A stretch of DNA of 64,000 bases from an uncultured Tenacibaculum sp. Lineage in GTDB: Bacteria; Bacteroidota; Bacteroidia; Flavobacteriales; Flavobacteriaceae. Shown one piece after another: positions 1 through 9,016 of this stretch. The stretch covers positions 372,001-436,000 of the forward strand of contig NZ_CANNGG010000003.1 in assembly GCF_947504135.1 (NCBI RefSeq), in the 5' to 3' direction. The notes under the pieces are model-generated. The model was given only the letters and a program-made list of their open reading frames with translations, searched no databases and was not told the origin of the DNA. Each line of letters opens with the position of its first letter. Position 1 is the first letter of the stretch. The position numbers were made by a program, and so were the translations under genes.

Positions 1-607
1 TTTTCTCTATCTGATTGATTTGATTTTCTGAAAGCTTCCATAACTTCAACTTATTTCTAACTGCTTTGTACAATTCTGGTTGACTTTCTTTTAAAGAAGC
101 TGCTGTTAGTAACTCTTGTTGTGCTTTCACTAATTCTGGAGAATAGATTGTTGCAAGTAATTGTCCTTTATTTATTTTCTCTCCAGTAAAATTCACATTC
201 AAACGCTCAATTCTTCCTGCAAAATAACTCACTTGTACTGCATTCGACTTTTCGTTTTCTGCTATTTTTCCTGACAATGTAATTGTATTACCTACACTCA
301 TAGCATTACCTATTACAGTAGTTTGAACGTTTGCTAAGGCTAATGCATTTTTAGTCAACTTAAACTGATTTACAGCTAATCCTTCTGCTCCTGCTTCAGC
401 AGGAATTAAATCCATTCCACAAATAGGACAATCTCCTGGTTCAGGTTGCATAATTTGTGGATGCATAGAACAAGTCCACATTTTATTTCCTTCAGCAGTT
501 TCACTTGCATGATTATAACTTCCTCCTTCAGAAGAACCTCCAAAGAGCAACCACCCTAAGGTTACCCCTACAATTAAAATTACTATATAAACTATATATT
601 TTTTCAT
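1..607 (-). CDS. RND efflux periplasmic adaptor subunit (CusB-like), N-terminal part
   Basis: This is the membrane-fusion subunit linking an inner-membrane RND pump to an outer-membrane channel for export of heavy-metal ions, probably Cu(I)/Ag(I). About 202 codons are visible and the gene runs off the left edge. Residues 4-22 form a hydrophobic signal or anchor segment. Next comes a small heavy-metal-binding domain with CSMHP (46-50) and CPICGM (60-65), typical of CusB-type adaptors of Bacteroidota. The start of the barrel-sandwich/hairpin region follows. The ATG at 607 lies 4 nt after the stop of the TolC-like gene, so both belong to one minus-strand operon with the CusA pump. Metal specificity is inferred from the family and neighbours. 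Confidence 0.9.
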   Translation of the reverse strand, partial: MKKYIVYIVILIVGVTLGWLLFGGSSEGGSYNHASETAEGNKMWTCSMHPQIMQPEPGDCPICGMDLIPAEAGAEGLAVNQFKLTKNALALANVQTTVIGNAMSVGNTITLSGKIAENEKSNAVQVSYFAGRIERLNVNFTGEKINKGQLLATIYSPELVKAQQELLTAASLKESQPELYKAVRNKLKLWKLSENQINQIEK

Positions 608-611
608 CTGT

Positions 612-1913
612 TTATTTTATTAAATAATTAATAATGGTACTTTGAGTATAATAAGTTACTTCTGATGTAATCATGTTTGTTTGAAACTTTAATTGTAACT
701 CCTGAATATCTAACACATCATTAAAGTCGATTGTACCTGTCTCGTAACTTTTTACCAAAATTTGTTCAGCATTTTTTGCTTGCTCTAAATTTTTGAGTTG
801 TGTTTTATGACTTATCATCGCTGCATTTCTATCTGATACAGCTCTATACAATACAGTTTCTAACGTATTGTATCGTTGTTGTTTTTGGGAAAGAATTTCT
901 TCTTGCTGCAACTTGTTTTGTTTAGTTACAGATGTATTCTTCTTATTGAAAATAGGTATTGATAATGATATCATTGGCATTACAATGTCTTTTCCATTCT
1001 CAGCCATATCCATATCTGTACGTTTAGCCACATTTACATAATCAAGACCGAAACCAATCATTGGTTGTTTTTCTTTTTGATTTAATAATTCTGATTTTTC
1101 TACAGAAGTATACATTTTATCAAACTTTACCAACTCAGGGTGCAACTGTAAATTACTCGGCTGTATTTTAGCAGCCTCTGCCGGAATCGGTAAGCTATCT
1201 ACAACGCTAATAGAAGTCATAATATCTTGATTTAATAATTTATTAAATGCCTTTTCTATACCTGAAAAAGTCTCCACCAATACTTCTTTTTGCTGATTCA
1301 ACTCATTCTGTCTTATCTGTAATCTTAACACATCTACTGCTGATGCTTTACCTACTCCTACCGAAGTCAACGCTAACTTTTCATACGTTTTAAGCAATTC
1401 TATATTTTCATCCAATACGTTTTGCTTTGCTTTTAGTTCGTAGAGTTTGTAATACAATTGCGCTACCGACGCCATTAACTTACGTTTAACAACCATCATA
1501 TCTTGATAGCTAGCATCAGCTAATGATGACACATAATTTTCTCTTGCTGATATAGTTCCAAAAAAAGGAATCATTTGTTTTACAGAAAGCTTAAACTTCT
1601 GCGGACCTGTACGCGTTTCTGGTTCACTCACAAAATATCCTGCTCCAAACTCTGTATTAGGCAAAGTATTCACTTCTTCCTTTTTTTCTGAAATACGTCT
1701 GTATTGCGCATCAAACTGTTGTACTTCTGGACTATTTTCTAAAGCTATATTTATGTATTCTTGTAAATCTTGCGCATTTGAAAAATGAAAAACTAAAAGT
1801 GAAAAACTAAAAGTCAACATTCTTTTTAAATGAAAAGTGAAAAACGAAAAACGAAAAACGAAAACTACCCAGTTTTTTATTTCACGAAATATGAAAGCTA
1901 TAAATTTTTTCAT
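612..1913 (-). CDS. TolC/CusC-like outer membrane efflux protein
   Basis: Outer-membrane channel of the tripartite heavy-metal efflux system, 433 aa from the ATG at 1913. The mature part has the two long helical repeats of the outer membrane efflux protein family. The N-terminus is odd: residues about 17-46 are almost all Phe/Ser/Thr/Val/Leu/His and come from a GAAAAACGAAAAACG-type DNA repeat (about 1780-1865), which appears to have been inserted into the signal-peptide region. The ATG at 1913 overlaps the stop of the upstream S23-type gene (ATGA), which suggests translational coupling. An alternative ATG at 1820 gives a short hydrophobic leader ending in SNAQ. The cleavage site after SNA fits either start. 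Confidence 0.88.
   Translation of the reverse strand: MKKFIAFIFREIKNWVVFVFRFSFFTFHLKRMLTFSFSLLVFHFSNAQDLQEYINIALENSPEVQQFDAQYRRISEKKEEVNTLPNTEFGAGYFVSEPETRTGPQKFKLSVKQMIPFFGTISARENYVSSLADASYQDMMVVKRKLMASVAQLYYKLYELKAKQNVLDENIELLKTYEKLALTSVGVGKASAVDVLRLQIRQNELNQQKEVLVETFSGIEKAFNKLLNQDIMTSISVVDSLPIPAEAAKIQPSNLQLHPELVKFDKMYTSVEKSELLNQKEKQPMIGFGLDYVNVAKRTDMDMAENGKDIVMPMISLSIPIFNKKNTSVTKQNKLQQEEILSQKQQRYNTLETVLYRAVSDRNAAMISHKTQLKNLEQAKNAEQILVKSYETGTIDFNDVLDIQELQLKFQTNMITSEVTYYTQSTIINYLIK
1780..1865. repeat. A-rich short-period repeat inside the TolC-like signal sequence
   Basis: Tandem-like units GAAAAACTAAAAGT and GAAAAACG occur here. They read in frame as an F/S/T/H-rich stretch in the signal-peptide region of the outer-membrane channel gene. 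The same kind of sequence occurs inside the CusA gene near 4280-4314, and a related one lies just upstream of the S23-type gene. I infer a dispersed repeat family or a decayed insertion. Confidence 0.6.
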
Positions 1914-2260
1914 GATATTGACTTTTTTGATGTTTTTATTGAACTTACCAACATTGCCACAAGCTCTTTACAAACCGAATGTAATGACTGATATTTATCT
2001 TCAACTAAATAGCTAGTATCCTTTAAAAGATCTAGCCAATACAAAGTTTCATTGGCTTCTTTTAAAGCAATGCTCATTTTATGAATAAAATCTTTCTTGC
2101 TTTGCGCAAATTCTGCTTCTCTTATTAAAGCTCCCACTGCTGTGCCACTTCTCAAAAGTTGCTTACTTAAAACATACTCCTTTTTATCAGCAACTAAATA
2201 TTGTGAAAGCCTCACTATCTCAAGTGCAAACCCATAACTTTTATCTTTTAAAACACTCAT
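1910..2260 (-). CDS. Four-helix-bundle protein, S23 / 23S rRNA intervening-sequence family
   Basis: 116 aa, all-helical, resembling the four-helix-bundle proteins first known from 23S rRNA intervening sequences and also related to the Avd accessory protein of diversity-generating retroelements. Seen: an N-terminal segment with YGFALEIVRLSQYL, then a SKQLLRSGTAVGALIREA motif, then KKDFIHKMSIALKEANETLYWLDLL, the usual family signature. It sits between the cusA-type and tolC-type genes of an efflux operon, where it has no obvious role. Low-complexity repeats flank it on both sides, which fits the scattered, apparently mobile distribution of this family in Bacteroidota. Function unknown; RNA binding has been proposed for relatives. 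Confidence 0.85.
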   Translation of the reverse strand: MSVLKDKSYGFALEIVRLSQYLVADKKEYVLSKQLLRSGTAVGALIREAEFAQSKKDFIHKMSIALKEANETLYWLDLLKDTSYLVEDKYQSLHSVCKELVAMLVSSIKTSKKSIS

Positions 2261-2300
2261 ATTTAAAAATTTTACACTTTACACTATTCATTTTTAACTT
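2261..2300. repeat. A/T-rich repeat at the 3' end of the CusA gene
   Basis: Short-period sequence (TTTACACTTTACACTATTC and similar) between the S23-type gene and the CusA stop. It supplies the last few codons of the pump (KVKNE). It is weakly similar to the GAAAAGTG/GAAAAACG repeats on the other side of the S23-type gene, so this gene appears framed by repeat material. Confidence 0.4.
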
Positions 2301-5300
2301 TACGTTTTAATAAAAATTCTTCACGCCAACTATATAATACAGGTACTATAAAATATGAAGTTACATCTATAATCATTCCTCCAAAAGCTGGTATTGCCAT
2401 CGGAATCATAATATCACTACCTCTTCCTGTTGAAGTTAACACTGGCAACAAAGCTAAAATGGTTGTTGCCGTTGTCATTACACATGCTCTAATACGTTTG
2501 TTTCCTCCGTGTAATGCCGATGCACGAATGGCTTCAATTGTTTGGGGTTTATCTTTATCAAATGTTTGCTTTAAGTACGTTGCCATTACTACACCGTCAT
2601 CGGTTGCGATTCCAAACAATGCAATAAACCCTACCCAAACAGCGACACTCAAATTAATTGGATGCATTTGAAACAATTCTCGCAAGTTCTCTCCAAATAC
2701 GCTAAAATTTAAGAACCATTCTTGACCATATAACCACATCATAATAAACCCACCAGCAAAAGCTATCGTGATTGCCGTAAATACCATTAACGAAATGGCT
2801 AATGAACGGAACTGAAAATACAAGATTAAAAAGATAATCATCAAGGCTAAAGGAACCACTATTGATAACGTTTTTTCCGCTCTTAACTGATTTTCATAAG
2901 TCCCTGTAAATTGATAAGATATTCCCTTTGGAGCAACTAATTCTCCTGAATCTATTTTTTGTTGAATCGCTTTTTGGGCATCCTCTATGACGTTTACTTC
3001 AGCAAAACCATCTATCTTATCAAACAACACATACCCGATTAAAAAAGTATCTTCACTTTTAATCATTTGTGGTCCTTGCTCATAACGAATCGTTGCCAAT
3101 TCACTTAATGGAATTGGAGCTCCTTTAGCAACCGGCACATAAATATTTTCTAAATCAGTCGGACTAGAACGTAACTCTCTAGGATAACGAACACGAATAC
3201 CGTAACGCTCTCTTCCTTCTACTGTTTGTGATAACTGCATACCTCCTACTGCTACTTTCAACACATCCTGTACCGTTTGAATAGCAATTCCGTAGCGTGC
3301 TAATTTTTCTCTATCAATATCAATTAACAGATAAGGTTTCCCTACAATTCTATCAGCAAAAACAGCTTCTTTTTTAACTCCCTCTACTTCCTTTAAAACA
3401 CCTTCTAACTCTACTCCAAAAGCTTCAATTTGTTTTAAGTCTTGTCCTTTTACTTTAATTCCCATCGGTGCACGCATTCCTGTTTGCAACATAACCAATC
3501 GAGTTTCAATAGGTTGTAATTTAGGTGCGGAAGTCACCCCTGGAAGCTTGGTTACTTTTACGATTTCATTCCAGATATCATTCGGGGACTTGATATTTGG
3601 TCTCCAATTACGATAGAACTCACCATCTTCATCTTCTATCAATTCATTTGAAGAAACTTTTGAAAAAATAACTTCCGAGGTTTTATCTGTCTTATTTGGA
3701 TTCGCTACCGTTTTACCATTTTTCAACAAAAACAAGCCTTCTTCATTTACTCGATAACGTTGACGCTCTCCGTCAGAATTCAATGCATATTCCGACTTGT
3801 AGTTAATCACATTTTCATACATGGATAATGGTGCTGGATCTAAGGCTGAATCTGTTCTTCCTGCTTTACCAACTACCGTCGCTATCTCTGGTATGTTAGC
3901 AACCGCCATGTCTAACTGCTGTAATACGCGTTTATTTTCCTCTACACCTGAATGCGGCATAGAAGTTGGCATCAATAAAAATGACCCTTCATTTAACGAA
4001 GGCATGAACTCTTTTCCTGTATTCTTAAAAATTAGGAACCCACAAGTTAATACCGTTAATGGAATAATTAAGAACAATAATTTATTGTTCAACGCCCATT
4101 GTAATATCTGGTTGTAATATTTTTGAAGCAAACTAAAAAAACCTAGCAACCCAAAACAAATAAGCGCTACAAATAAAAGATTAGTAACAATGCTTTTGTC
4201 TACTCCTAAAGGCCTCCAATATTCTGCCAATAAACCAACAATTACTAATGCTGATATGACAATATTAATCGTGTTTACTGAAAATGAAAAGTGAAAAGTG
4301 GAGAATGAAAAACTAATCTCTGATTTTCCAGAGTAATTACTCCAAAGTCCTACAGCTCCAAAAGCCACTAAAGCGATACCTAACCAATATCCATAAAAAA
4401 TAGCAGTGATACCTAACACTAATAAAACACCATTCAAAACATACTTAAAGTTTTTTGTTAGATCTCTTTTTCTGAATAGAACAGCTGCAAACGGAGGTAT
4501 TAAAAACAATGCTACTATAATAGCAGCTATTAACGCAAAGGTTTTTGTAAACGCTAGTGGACGGAATAATTTACCTTCTGCACCAATCATCGTAAATACT
4601 GGTAAAAAACTGATGATAGTTGTCATTACCGCAGTTACAATTGCTCCTGAAACTTCAGCGGTCGCATTGTAAACTAATGTATTTATCGGTAATTTATTCT
4701 CATCTCTCTCTATGTGACTGATAATATTTTCGGAGAGAATGACTCCAACATCTACCATGGTACCAATAGCAATAGCAATACCTGATAAGGCTACAATATT
4801 TGCATCTACTCCGAAAGCTTTCATTGCAATAAAAACCATTAATACTGCCACTGGCAATAATCCAGATATTAATACAGAAGCTCGTAAATTGAATACCATT
4901 ATTACAATTACCAGAATTGTAATTAGTATTTCCAACGTAAGCGCTTCATTTAATGTATCTAATGTTTCATGAATTAATTCTGTACGATCGTAAAAAGGAA
5001 CAATCGTTAATTGAGAGATTCTACCATCTTTCAACTCTTTACTTGGCAATCCTGCGCTTAACTCTTTAATTTTAGCTTTAACATTAGTAATTACTTCTAA
5101 AGGATTCGCTCCGTAACGAGACACAACCACTCCTCCAACGACTTCTGCTCCTTCTTTATCTAAAATCCCTCTACGTGGTTCTGCTCCTAGTTTTACATTA
5201 GCAACATCTTTTACTCGAATCGATGTATAATCCTCTGACTTAACAACTGCATTTTCAATATCAGCAATTGATTTTATGTAGCCTAAACCACGCACTAAAT

Positions 5301-6039
5301 ATTCTGCTTGATTTATTTCTATAGTTTGCGCTCCAATATCCTGATTACTTTGTTTTACAGCTGCTACAATTTGCTGTAAACTGATGTTGTACTGACGCAT
5401 CAACTCTGGCTTTACGTCAATTTGATATTCCTGTACATAACCTCCAATAGAACTTACTTCAGACACTCCATTAGCCGATGAAAGCGCATATTTTACATAG
5501 TAATCTTGTACACTACGCAATTCATTCAAATCCCAACCGCCAGTAACATTCCCTTCTTCATCGCGTCCTTCTAATGTATACCAAAAAATTTGACCTAAAC
5601 CTGTTGCATCGGGTCCTAATGAAGGACTTACGCCTTCTGGTAATAAGTTACTTGGTAGTGAGTTTAGTTTTTCTAGAATTCTTGAGCGACTCCAGTAAAA
5701 ATCAACATCTTCGTCGAAAATGACATAAATACTAGATAATCCAAACATAGAAGAACTTCGGATGGTTTTTACTCCTGAAATTCCCAACAACGAAGTGGTT
5801 AAAGGATAGGTTATTTGATCTTCTATATCTTGCGGGGACTGTCCCTCCCACTTTGTGAAAACAATTTGTTGATTTTCTCCAATATCAGGTATGGCATCAA
5901 CAGCTACAGGATCATTTGGTAAAAAACCTGTATCTATATTAAAAGGTGCATTTACAGTTCCCCATCCTACAAATAAAACGAGTAATATAACTGCTACCAG
6001 CTTGTTTTCTATTAAAAATTTGATGCTTTTATTCAGCAT
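2284..6039 (-). CDS. cusA: CusA/CzcA family heavy-metal efflux RND pump
   Basis: Inner-membrane proton-driven pump of the metal efflux complex, 1251 aa from the preferred ATG at 6039 (MLNKSIKFLIENK). A longer in-frame start at 6102 adds 21 unlikely residues. RND hallmarks are visible: a first TM helix near residues 12-30, two large periplasmic loops, the TM4 acidic motif GIAIAIGTMVDVGVILSENI, and late TM segments with GIATDDGVVMATYL. It is longer than E. coli CusA (about 1047 aa), mainly through an extra hydrophobic region around residues 530-650 that flavobacterial homologues also have. Within it, residues about 573-586 (SFSFSTFHFSFS) come from a DNA repeat like the one in the TolC-like gene. 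It is the second gene of the operon, after the HYC_CC_PP protein. Confidence 0.93.
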   Translation of the reverse strand: MLNKSIKFLIENKLVAVILLVLFVGWGTVNAPFNIDTGFLPNDPVAVDAIPDIGENQQIVFTKWEGQSPQDIEDQITYPLTTSLLGISGVKTIRSSSMFGLSSIYVIFDEDVDFYWSRSRILEKLNSLPSNLLPEGVSPSLGPDATGLGQIFWYTLEGRDEEGNVTGGWDLNELRSVQDYYVKYALSSANGVSEVSSIGGYVQEYQIDVKPELMRQYNISLQQIVAAVKQSNQDIGAQTIEINQAEYLVRGLGYIKSIADIENAVVKSEDYTSIRVKDVANVKLGAEPRRGILDKEGAEVVGGVVVSRYGANPLEVITNVKAKIKELSAGLPSKELKDGRISQLTIVPFYDRTELIHETLDTLNEALTLEILITILVIVIMVFNLRASVLISGLLPVAVLMVFIAMKAFGVDANIVALSGIAIAIGTMVDVGVILSENIISHIERDENKLPINTLVYNATAEVSGAIVTAVMTTIISFLPVFTMIGAEGKLFRPLAFTKTFALIAAIIVALFLIPPFAAVLFRKRDLTKNFKYVLNGVLLVLGITAIFYGYWLGIALVAFGAVGLWSNYSGKSEISFSFSTFHFSFSVNTINIVISALVIVGLLAEYWRPLGVDKSIVTNLLFVALICFGLLGFFSLLQKYYNQILQWALNNKLLFLIIPLTVLTCGFLIFKNTGKEFMPSLNEGSFLLMPTSMPHSGVEENKRVLQQLDMAVANIPEIATVVGKAGRTDSALDPAPLSMYENVINYKSEYALNSDGERQRYRVNEEGLFLLKNGKTVANPNKTDKTSEVIFSKVSSNELIEDEDGEFYRNWRPNIKSPNDIWNEIVKVTKLPGVTSAPKLQPIETRLVMLQTGMRAPMGIKVKGQDLKQIEAFGVELEGVLKEVEGVKKEAVFADRIVGKPYLLIDIDREKLARYGIAIQTVQDVLKVAVGGMQLSQTVEGRERYGIRVRYPRELRSSPTDLENIYVPVAKGAPIPLSELATIRYEQGPQMIKSEDTFLIGYVLFDKIDGFAEVNVIEDAQKAIQQKIDSGELVAPKGISYQFTGTYENQLRAEKTLSIVVPLALMIIFLILYFQFRSLAISLMVFTAITIAFAGGFIMMWLYGQEWFLNFSVFGENLRELFQMHPINLSVAVWVGFIALFGIATDDGVVMATYLKQTFDKDKPQTIEAIRASALHGGNKRIRACVMTTATTILALLPVLTSTGRGSDIMIPMAIPAFGGMIIDVTSYFIVPVLYSWREEFLLKRKVKNE
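4280..4314. repeat. In-frame GAAAAGTG-type repeat inside the CusA gene
   Basis: Units GAAAATGAAAAGTGAAAAGT are followed by GGAGAATGAAAAAC. The minus strand reads through in frame as F/S/T/H-rich residues in a variable loop between transmembrane segments. Same composition and reading frame as the repeat in the TolC-like gene. Confidence 0.6.
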
Positions 6040-6145
6040 AAAAAATGATTTTAAACAATTAAACATTGATGTTTTAAAAAAACATCGAATACGACAAATC
6101 ATCCTAATGAATCTTTCAAAAGGACAACTAGTTATTGTTTAAAAA

Positions 6146-6565
6146 TCAGATTAAATATACCTCATCAAGTACATGAATATCCTTAACGACGAGTGGAGGC
6201 GAGTAATTTTTAAAAGGAATTACTTTATCGTGAATTCCTTCAAATAAATTAATGTAACTATAGTAAAACGAAGCTATAAACACTTGTTGATCGAAAGACA
6301 ATTGATCAAAAGAAGTAATTTTTAATGTGTCTTGTCCCTCAACTACCGATGCCACATCTTGACAACAATTTTTCTTTATAACTGAGCATTCATCAGACTT
6401 TTTTTCTTGTTGCATATCCATACCACAAGATTCGGCCTTCACAAAATAACTTGTATCCACTAACATATCACCACAAAAGTGACTGTTAACGGTAAATGAC
6501 ATTGTAGAAAGAACTACAATTAATGCCATTGCAATAGATGTTATTTTATGAAATACTTTTTTCAT
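6146..6565 (-). CDS. HYC_CC_PP family small Cys/His-rich secreted protein
   Basis: 139 aa with an N-terminal signal peptide (MKKVFHKITSIAMALIVVL). The family name reflects its conserved features: here HFCGD just after the signal, a CGM motif, a CC pair in NCCQD, and YSPP near the C-terminus, ending LDEVYLI. Such proteins are common in Bacteroidota beside heavy-metal RND pumps; this one directly precedes the CusA gene on the same strand. The Cys, His and Met residues suggest a periplasmic metal-binding role, but I know of no proven function. It is probably the first gene of the operon, with a TACTTTTG promoter box about 100 nt upstream. Confidence 0.88.
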   Translation of the reverse strand: MKKVFHKITSIAMALIVVLSTMSFTVNSHFCGDMLVDTSYFVKAESCGMDMQQEKKSDECSVIKKNCCQDVASVVEGQDTLKITSFDQLSFDQQVFIASFYYSYINLFEGIHDKVIPFKNYSPPLVVKDIHVLDEVYLI

Positions 6566-6665
6566 CTCACTAAGTGAGTTTATTAAAATTAGACTTAATG
6601 ATTATTTATTTCTTTTAGCTTATTTTCCTGAAACTTGAAATTATAACCAAAATCATTTTATGACA

Positions 6666-6673
6666 CAAAAGTA
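6666..6673 (-). promoter_or_regulatory. -7 promoter element of the metal efflux operon
   Basis: The minus strand reads TACTTTTG, a perfect match to the Bacteroidota TAnnTTTG element, about 100 nt upstream of the HYC_CC_PP start. No good -33 TTTG is seen at the expected distance. Confidence 0.5.
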
Positions 6674-6705
6674 CAAAAATTAATTTTCAAAAACTTAAAC
6701 AATCC

Positions 6706-7770
6706 TTAAAACCATTTCTTATACTTAAAATAACCCAACATTATTAAAACGATTAACAGAATAACACCTAACATTGTGAAATACCCATAACGAAATTTTA
6801 GTTCTGGAATGTATTCAAAATTAGTTCCATAAATACCCGCTACAAATGTTATTGGTATAAAAATAACCGAAAAAATAGTGAGTATTTTCATTATATCATT
6901 TAAACGGTTGTTTACGTTGGTTGAATACACTGTAAGCTGCTCACTCAGCATGTTTTTATAGTTTTCTACTGAGTCGTAACTTCTTTGAATTAAATCGTGC
7001 AAATCATTAAAAAAAGGTTGTTCCTTTTTTGTGATTAGATCCGTTTTAAAGTCTTTGAAATTACTTATTGCTTCACGAGCTGGTCGTATTGCTTTTCTAA
7101 AATAGTTAAGTTCTATCTTGTTTTTATTAATCTCTGCTAGAATATCTTTATTAGGTTCTAGTAAAATTTTATCTTCTAAATCTTCTACTTTTTCACCAAA
7201 AGTTTCCATTAAAAAATTGTAATTGTCTACTATCAAATCCAATAAACAATACTTTAAATAAGTAATATTATAATTACGAACTCTTCCTTTTTTATTGCGT
7301 AATCTTTCTCTTACTGGTTCAAAAATATCCCCTTGCTTTTCCTGAAATGTAATTAATATATTTTTTGTTAAGTACATGGAAATTTGCTCTGCTTCTAGTC
7401 GATGTATTTTTTCATCTAAAAACATCATTTTAATGCTCGTAAAAATGTAATCTTCATCAATATCTACCTTTGGTCTCTGGCCTGTATTTGCAATATCTTC
7501 AAGAACAAGGGTATGAATGGCAAAAAGTTTACCTACTTCTCCAAGCAATTTAACATCATGCAACCCATCAATATTAATCCATATTTTTTCATACTTATTT
7601 AAATAATCTGAAAGTTCGCTTACAGTTTGTAGTTCTACTTCGACTATTGTATCTACATCATAACCTATTAATCGTATTCGTGTATTTTCTTCCTTTTGAT
7701 TTCCAACAAAAATTGGGTTTCCAGGAATTACGTGCTTTGTGTGTTTTTGTTTGGTTATAAATCGCGTCAT
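6706..7770 (-). CDS. corA: CorA-family magnesium/cobalt transporter with a GTN motif
   Basis: 354 aa divalent-cation channel of the CorA family. It has a large cytoplasmic alpha/beta and helical N-terminal domain (residues 1 to about 285) and two C-terminal transmembrane helices (about 290-312 and 325-346) ending in the basic tail KYKKWF. The signature after TM1, normally YGMN, reads YGTN here (residues 314-317), followed by the usual FEYIPEL loop. The rest matches the family well, so transport is likely, but selectivity may differ. It is the third gene of a minus-strand group with the universal stress protein and TerB-like genes; the gap to the TerB-like gene is 9 nt. Confidence 0.92.
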   Translation of the reverse strand: MTRFITKQKHTKHVIPGNPIFVGNQKEENTRIRLIGYDVDTIVEVELQTVSELSDYLNKYEKIWINIDGLHDVKLLGEVGKLFAIHTLVLEDIANTGQRPKVDIDEDYIFTSIKMMFLDEKIHRLEAEQISMYLTKNILITFQEKQGDIFEPVRERLRNKKGRVRNYNITYLKYCLLDLIVDNYNFLMETFGEKVEDLEDKILLEPNKDILAEINKNKIELNYFRKAIRPAREAISNFKDFKTDLITKKEQPFFNDLHDLIQRSYDSVENYKNMLSEQLTVYSTNVNNRLNDIMKILTIFSVIFIPITFVAGIYGTNFEYIPELKFRYGYFTMLGVILLIVLIMLGYFKYKKWF

Positions 7771-7779
7771 CCTCTTTTT

Positions 7780-8154
7780 TTAAGCAAGCTTAAATAGCTT
7801 ATATAATTTAGCAAGAATAATAAGTTCTGATTTATTTTTACCTGCTGTAGAGTTAGAAATTTCGTGTGCAGCCACTAATAAATTATGAATTACATCTTTA
7901 GAAAACTCATCTTGGTGTGTTAAATAGTAATTTTTGAAATTCTCATAGGCTTCCTCTGAACTTAACTTATCTTTTACAAGGCTTCTTAAAGTTTCATAAA
8001 CCTGTTCGCTACCAGAGTTATCGGAATTAGACCAGTTCTTTTCAACTCGTTTAACAATACTCTTTTTTTCTTCTACGGTCATGTTTTTATCTGCCATTGA
8101 AACGGCATAAAAAAAATTGGCTAAACCTTCGTAAAATTCTTCTGTAAAATTCAT
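7780..8154 (-). CDS. TerB-like small helical protein
   Basis: 124 aa, predicted all-helical and acidic, starting MNFTEEFYEGLANFFYAVSM. The layout (helix with ADKNMTVEEKK, then paired helices) resembles TerB / tellurite-resistance-like domains that flavobacteria use in small cytosolic proteins. It lies 2 nt after the universal stress gene and 9 nt before corA, so the three are probably co-transcribed, hinting at a stress or ion-homeostasis role. Family assignment is tentative. Confidence 0.7.
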   Translation of the reverse strand: MNFTEEFYEGLANFFYAVSMADKNMTVEEKKSIVKRVEKNWSNSDNSGSEQVYETLRSLVKDKLSSEEAYENFKNYYLTHQDEFSKDVIHNLLVAAHEISNSTAGKNKSELIILAKLYKLFKLA

Positions 8155-8156
8155 GA

Positions 8157-8990
8157 TTAAACTATTTCTGGTAATATTAGTATCGGTATTTTACTATGAA
8201 ATGCCGATTTTTTAATTACGTTTTCTTCTAATAAACGATTAAAAAAATTGTATTTATGATTTAACAATACCAACAATTCGCTTTGGGTTTCATCTATATG
8301 TTTTTCTATAGTTTGCGTTTCTGAACCTTCCCAATCTATCTTTTTATAGGTAACGTTTAAACCTTGTAATAACTCTCGTAGTTTTACTTTATTTTTTTGC
8401 TGATTTTCTGTTAAAAAAGTTTCCTCAGATAAATTCACAACTTCTAATCCACTCTTTTTTATAAGACTTAAATTAATTAAAAACTGTAATTCTTTTTTTG
8501 AATAGAATCTTTTATAATTTGTTGAAAAAACTATCTGATGTACTGGTTTGTATTTATAGTTCATTGGAACTACAATTAATGGACAATTATCAATAGCATT
8601 AATCATTTTCATGGTATTTGTTCCTATGAAGGTTTCTGCTAAACTTTTTGCTCCTTTCGTTCCTGTTACAACTACATCAATATTATTTTCTTCTATTGTT
8701 TTAGTTACTGCTTTAGTTAATGAATTTGATGTAACTAAGCTTTTGTAAGTAAACGAACTTTCTTCTCTATTTAGAACCTCTAGTAAATACTTTAATTCAT
8801 CCTCTATTTCATCATCCATTTCATTAAACCATTTATCGTTTTTTTCATCACTTAACAGTTCTGAAGGTTGACTTATATACACATCTAACAAATAAATAGT
8901 TGCTTCAACTCCTTTAAACAACTGCTTGGTGTAATTCAGTGCATTGATAGCTGCTTCTGAAAAATTATATGGAATTAAGATGTTTTTCAT
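8157..8990 (-). CDS. Universal stress protein, tandem UspA domains
   Basis: 277 aa with two UspA-type Rossmann-like domains. The first (about 1-145) starts MKNILIPYNFSEAAINALNY and ends with VVTGTKGAKS...IGTNTMKMINAIDNCPLIVVP, the usual ATP-loop region (GTKGA, then G-T-N-T). The second (about 150-277) is more degenerate and ends HSKIPILILPE. Tandem Usp proteins of this length are widespread in Flavobacteriia and are thought to act in stress responses. It is the first gene of the usp-terB-corA group and is divergent from the mscS-like gene, with a TATATTTG box at 9017-9024. Confidence 0.88.
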   Translation of the reverse strand: MKNILIPYNFSEAAINALNYTKQLFKGVEATIYLLDVYISQPSELLSDEKNDKWFNEMDDEIEDELKYLLEVLNREESSFTYKSLVTSNSLTKAVTKTIEENNIDVVVTGTKGAKSLAETFIGTNTMKMINAIDNCPLIVVPMNYKYKPVHQIVFSTNYKRFYSKKELQFLINLSLIKKSGLEVVNLSEETFLTENQQKNKVKLRELLQGLNVTYKKIDWEGSETQTIEKHIDETQSELLVLLNHKYNFFNRLLEENVIKKSAFHSKIPILILPEIV

Positions 8991-9016
8991 AATGAAATAG
9001 AATTATGATTACCTAT

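Noticed and set aside
1910..2260. Avd-like protein of a diversity-generating retroelement
   Set aside because: No reverse transcriptase, template repeat or variable repeat is nearby; a plain S23-type protein is the simpler call.
6040..6102. Longer start for the CusA gene
   Set aside because: The extra 21 residues (MICRIRCFF...) are Cys-rich and not seen before the first TM helix of the family.
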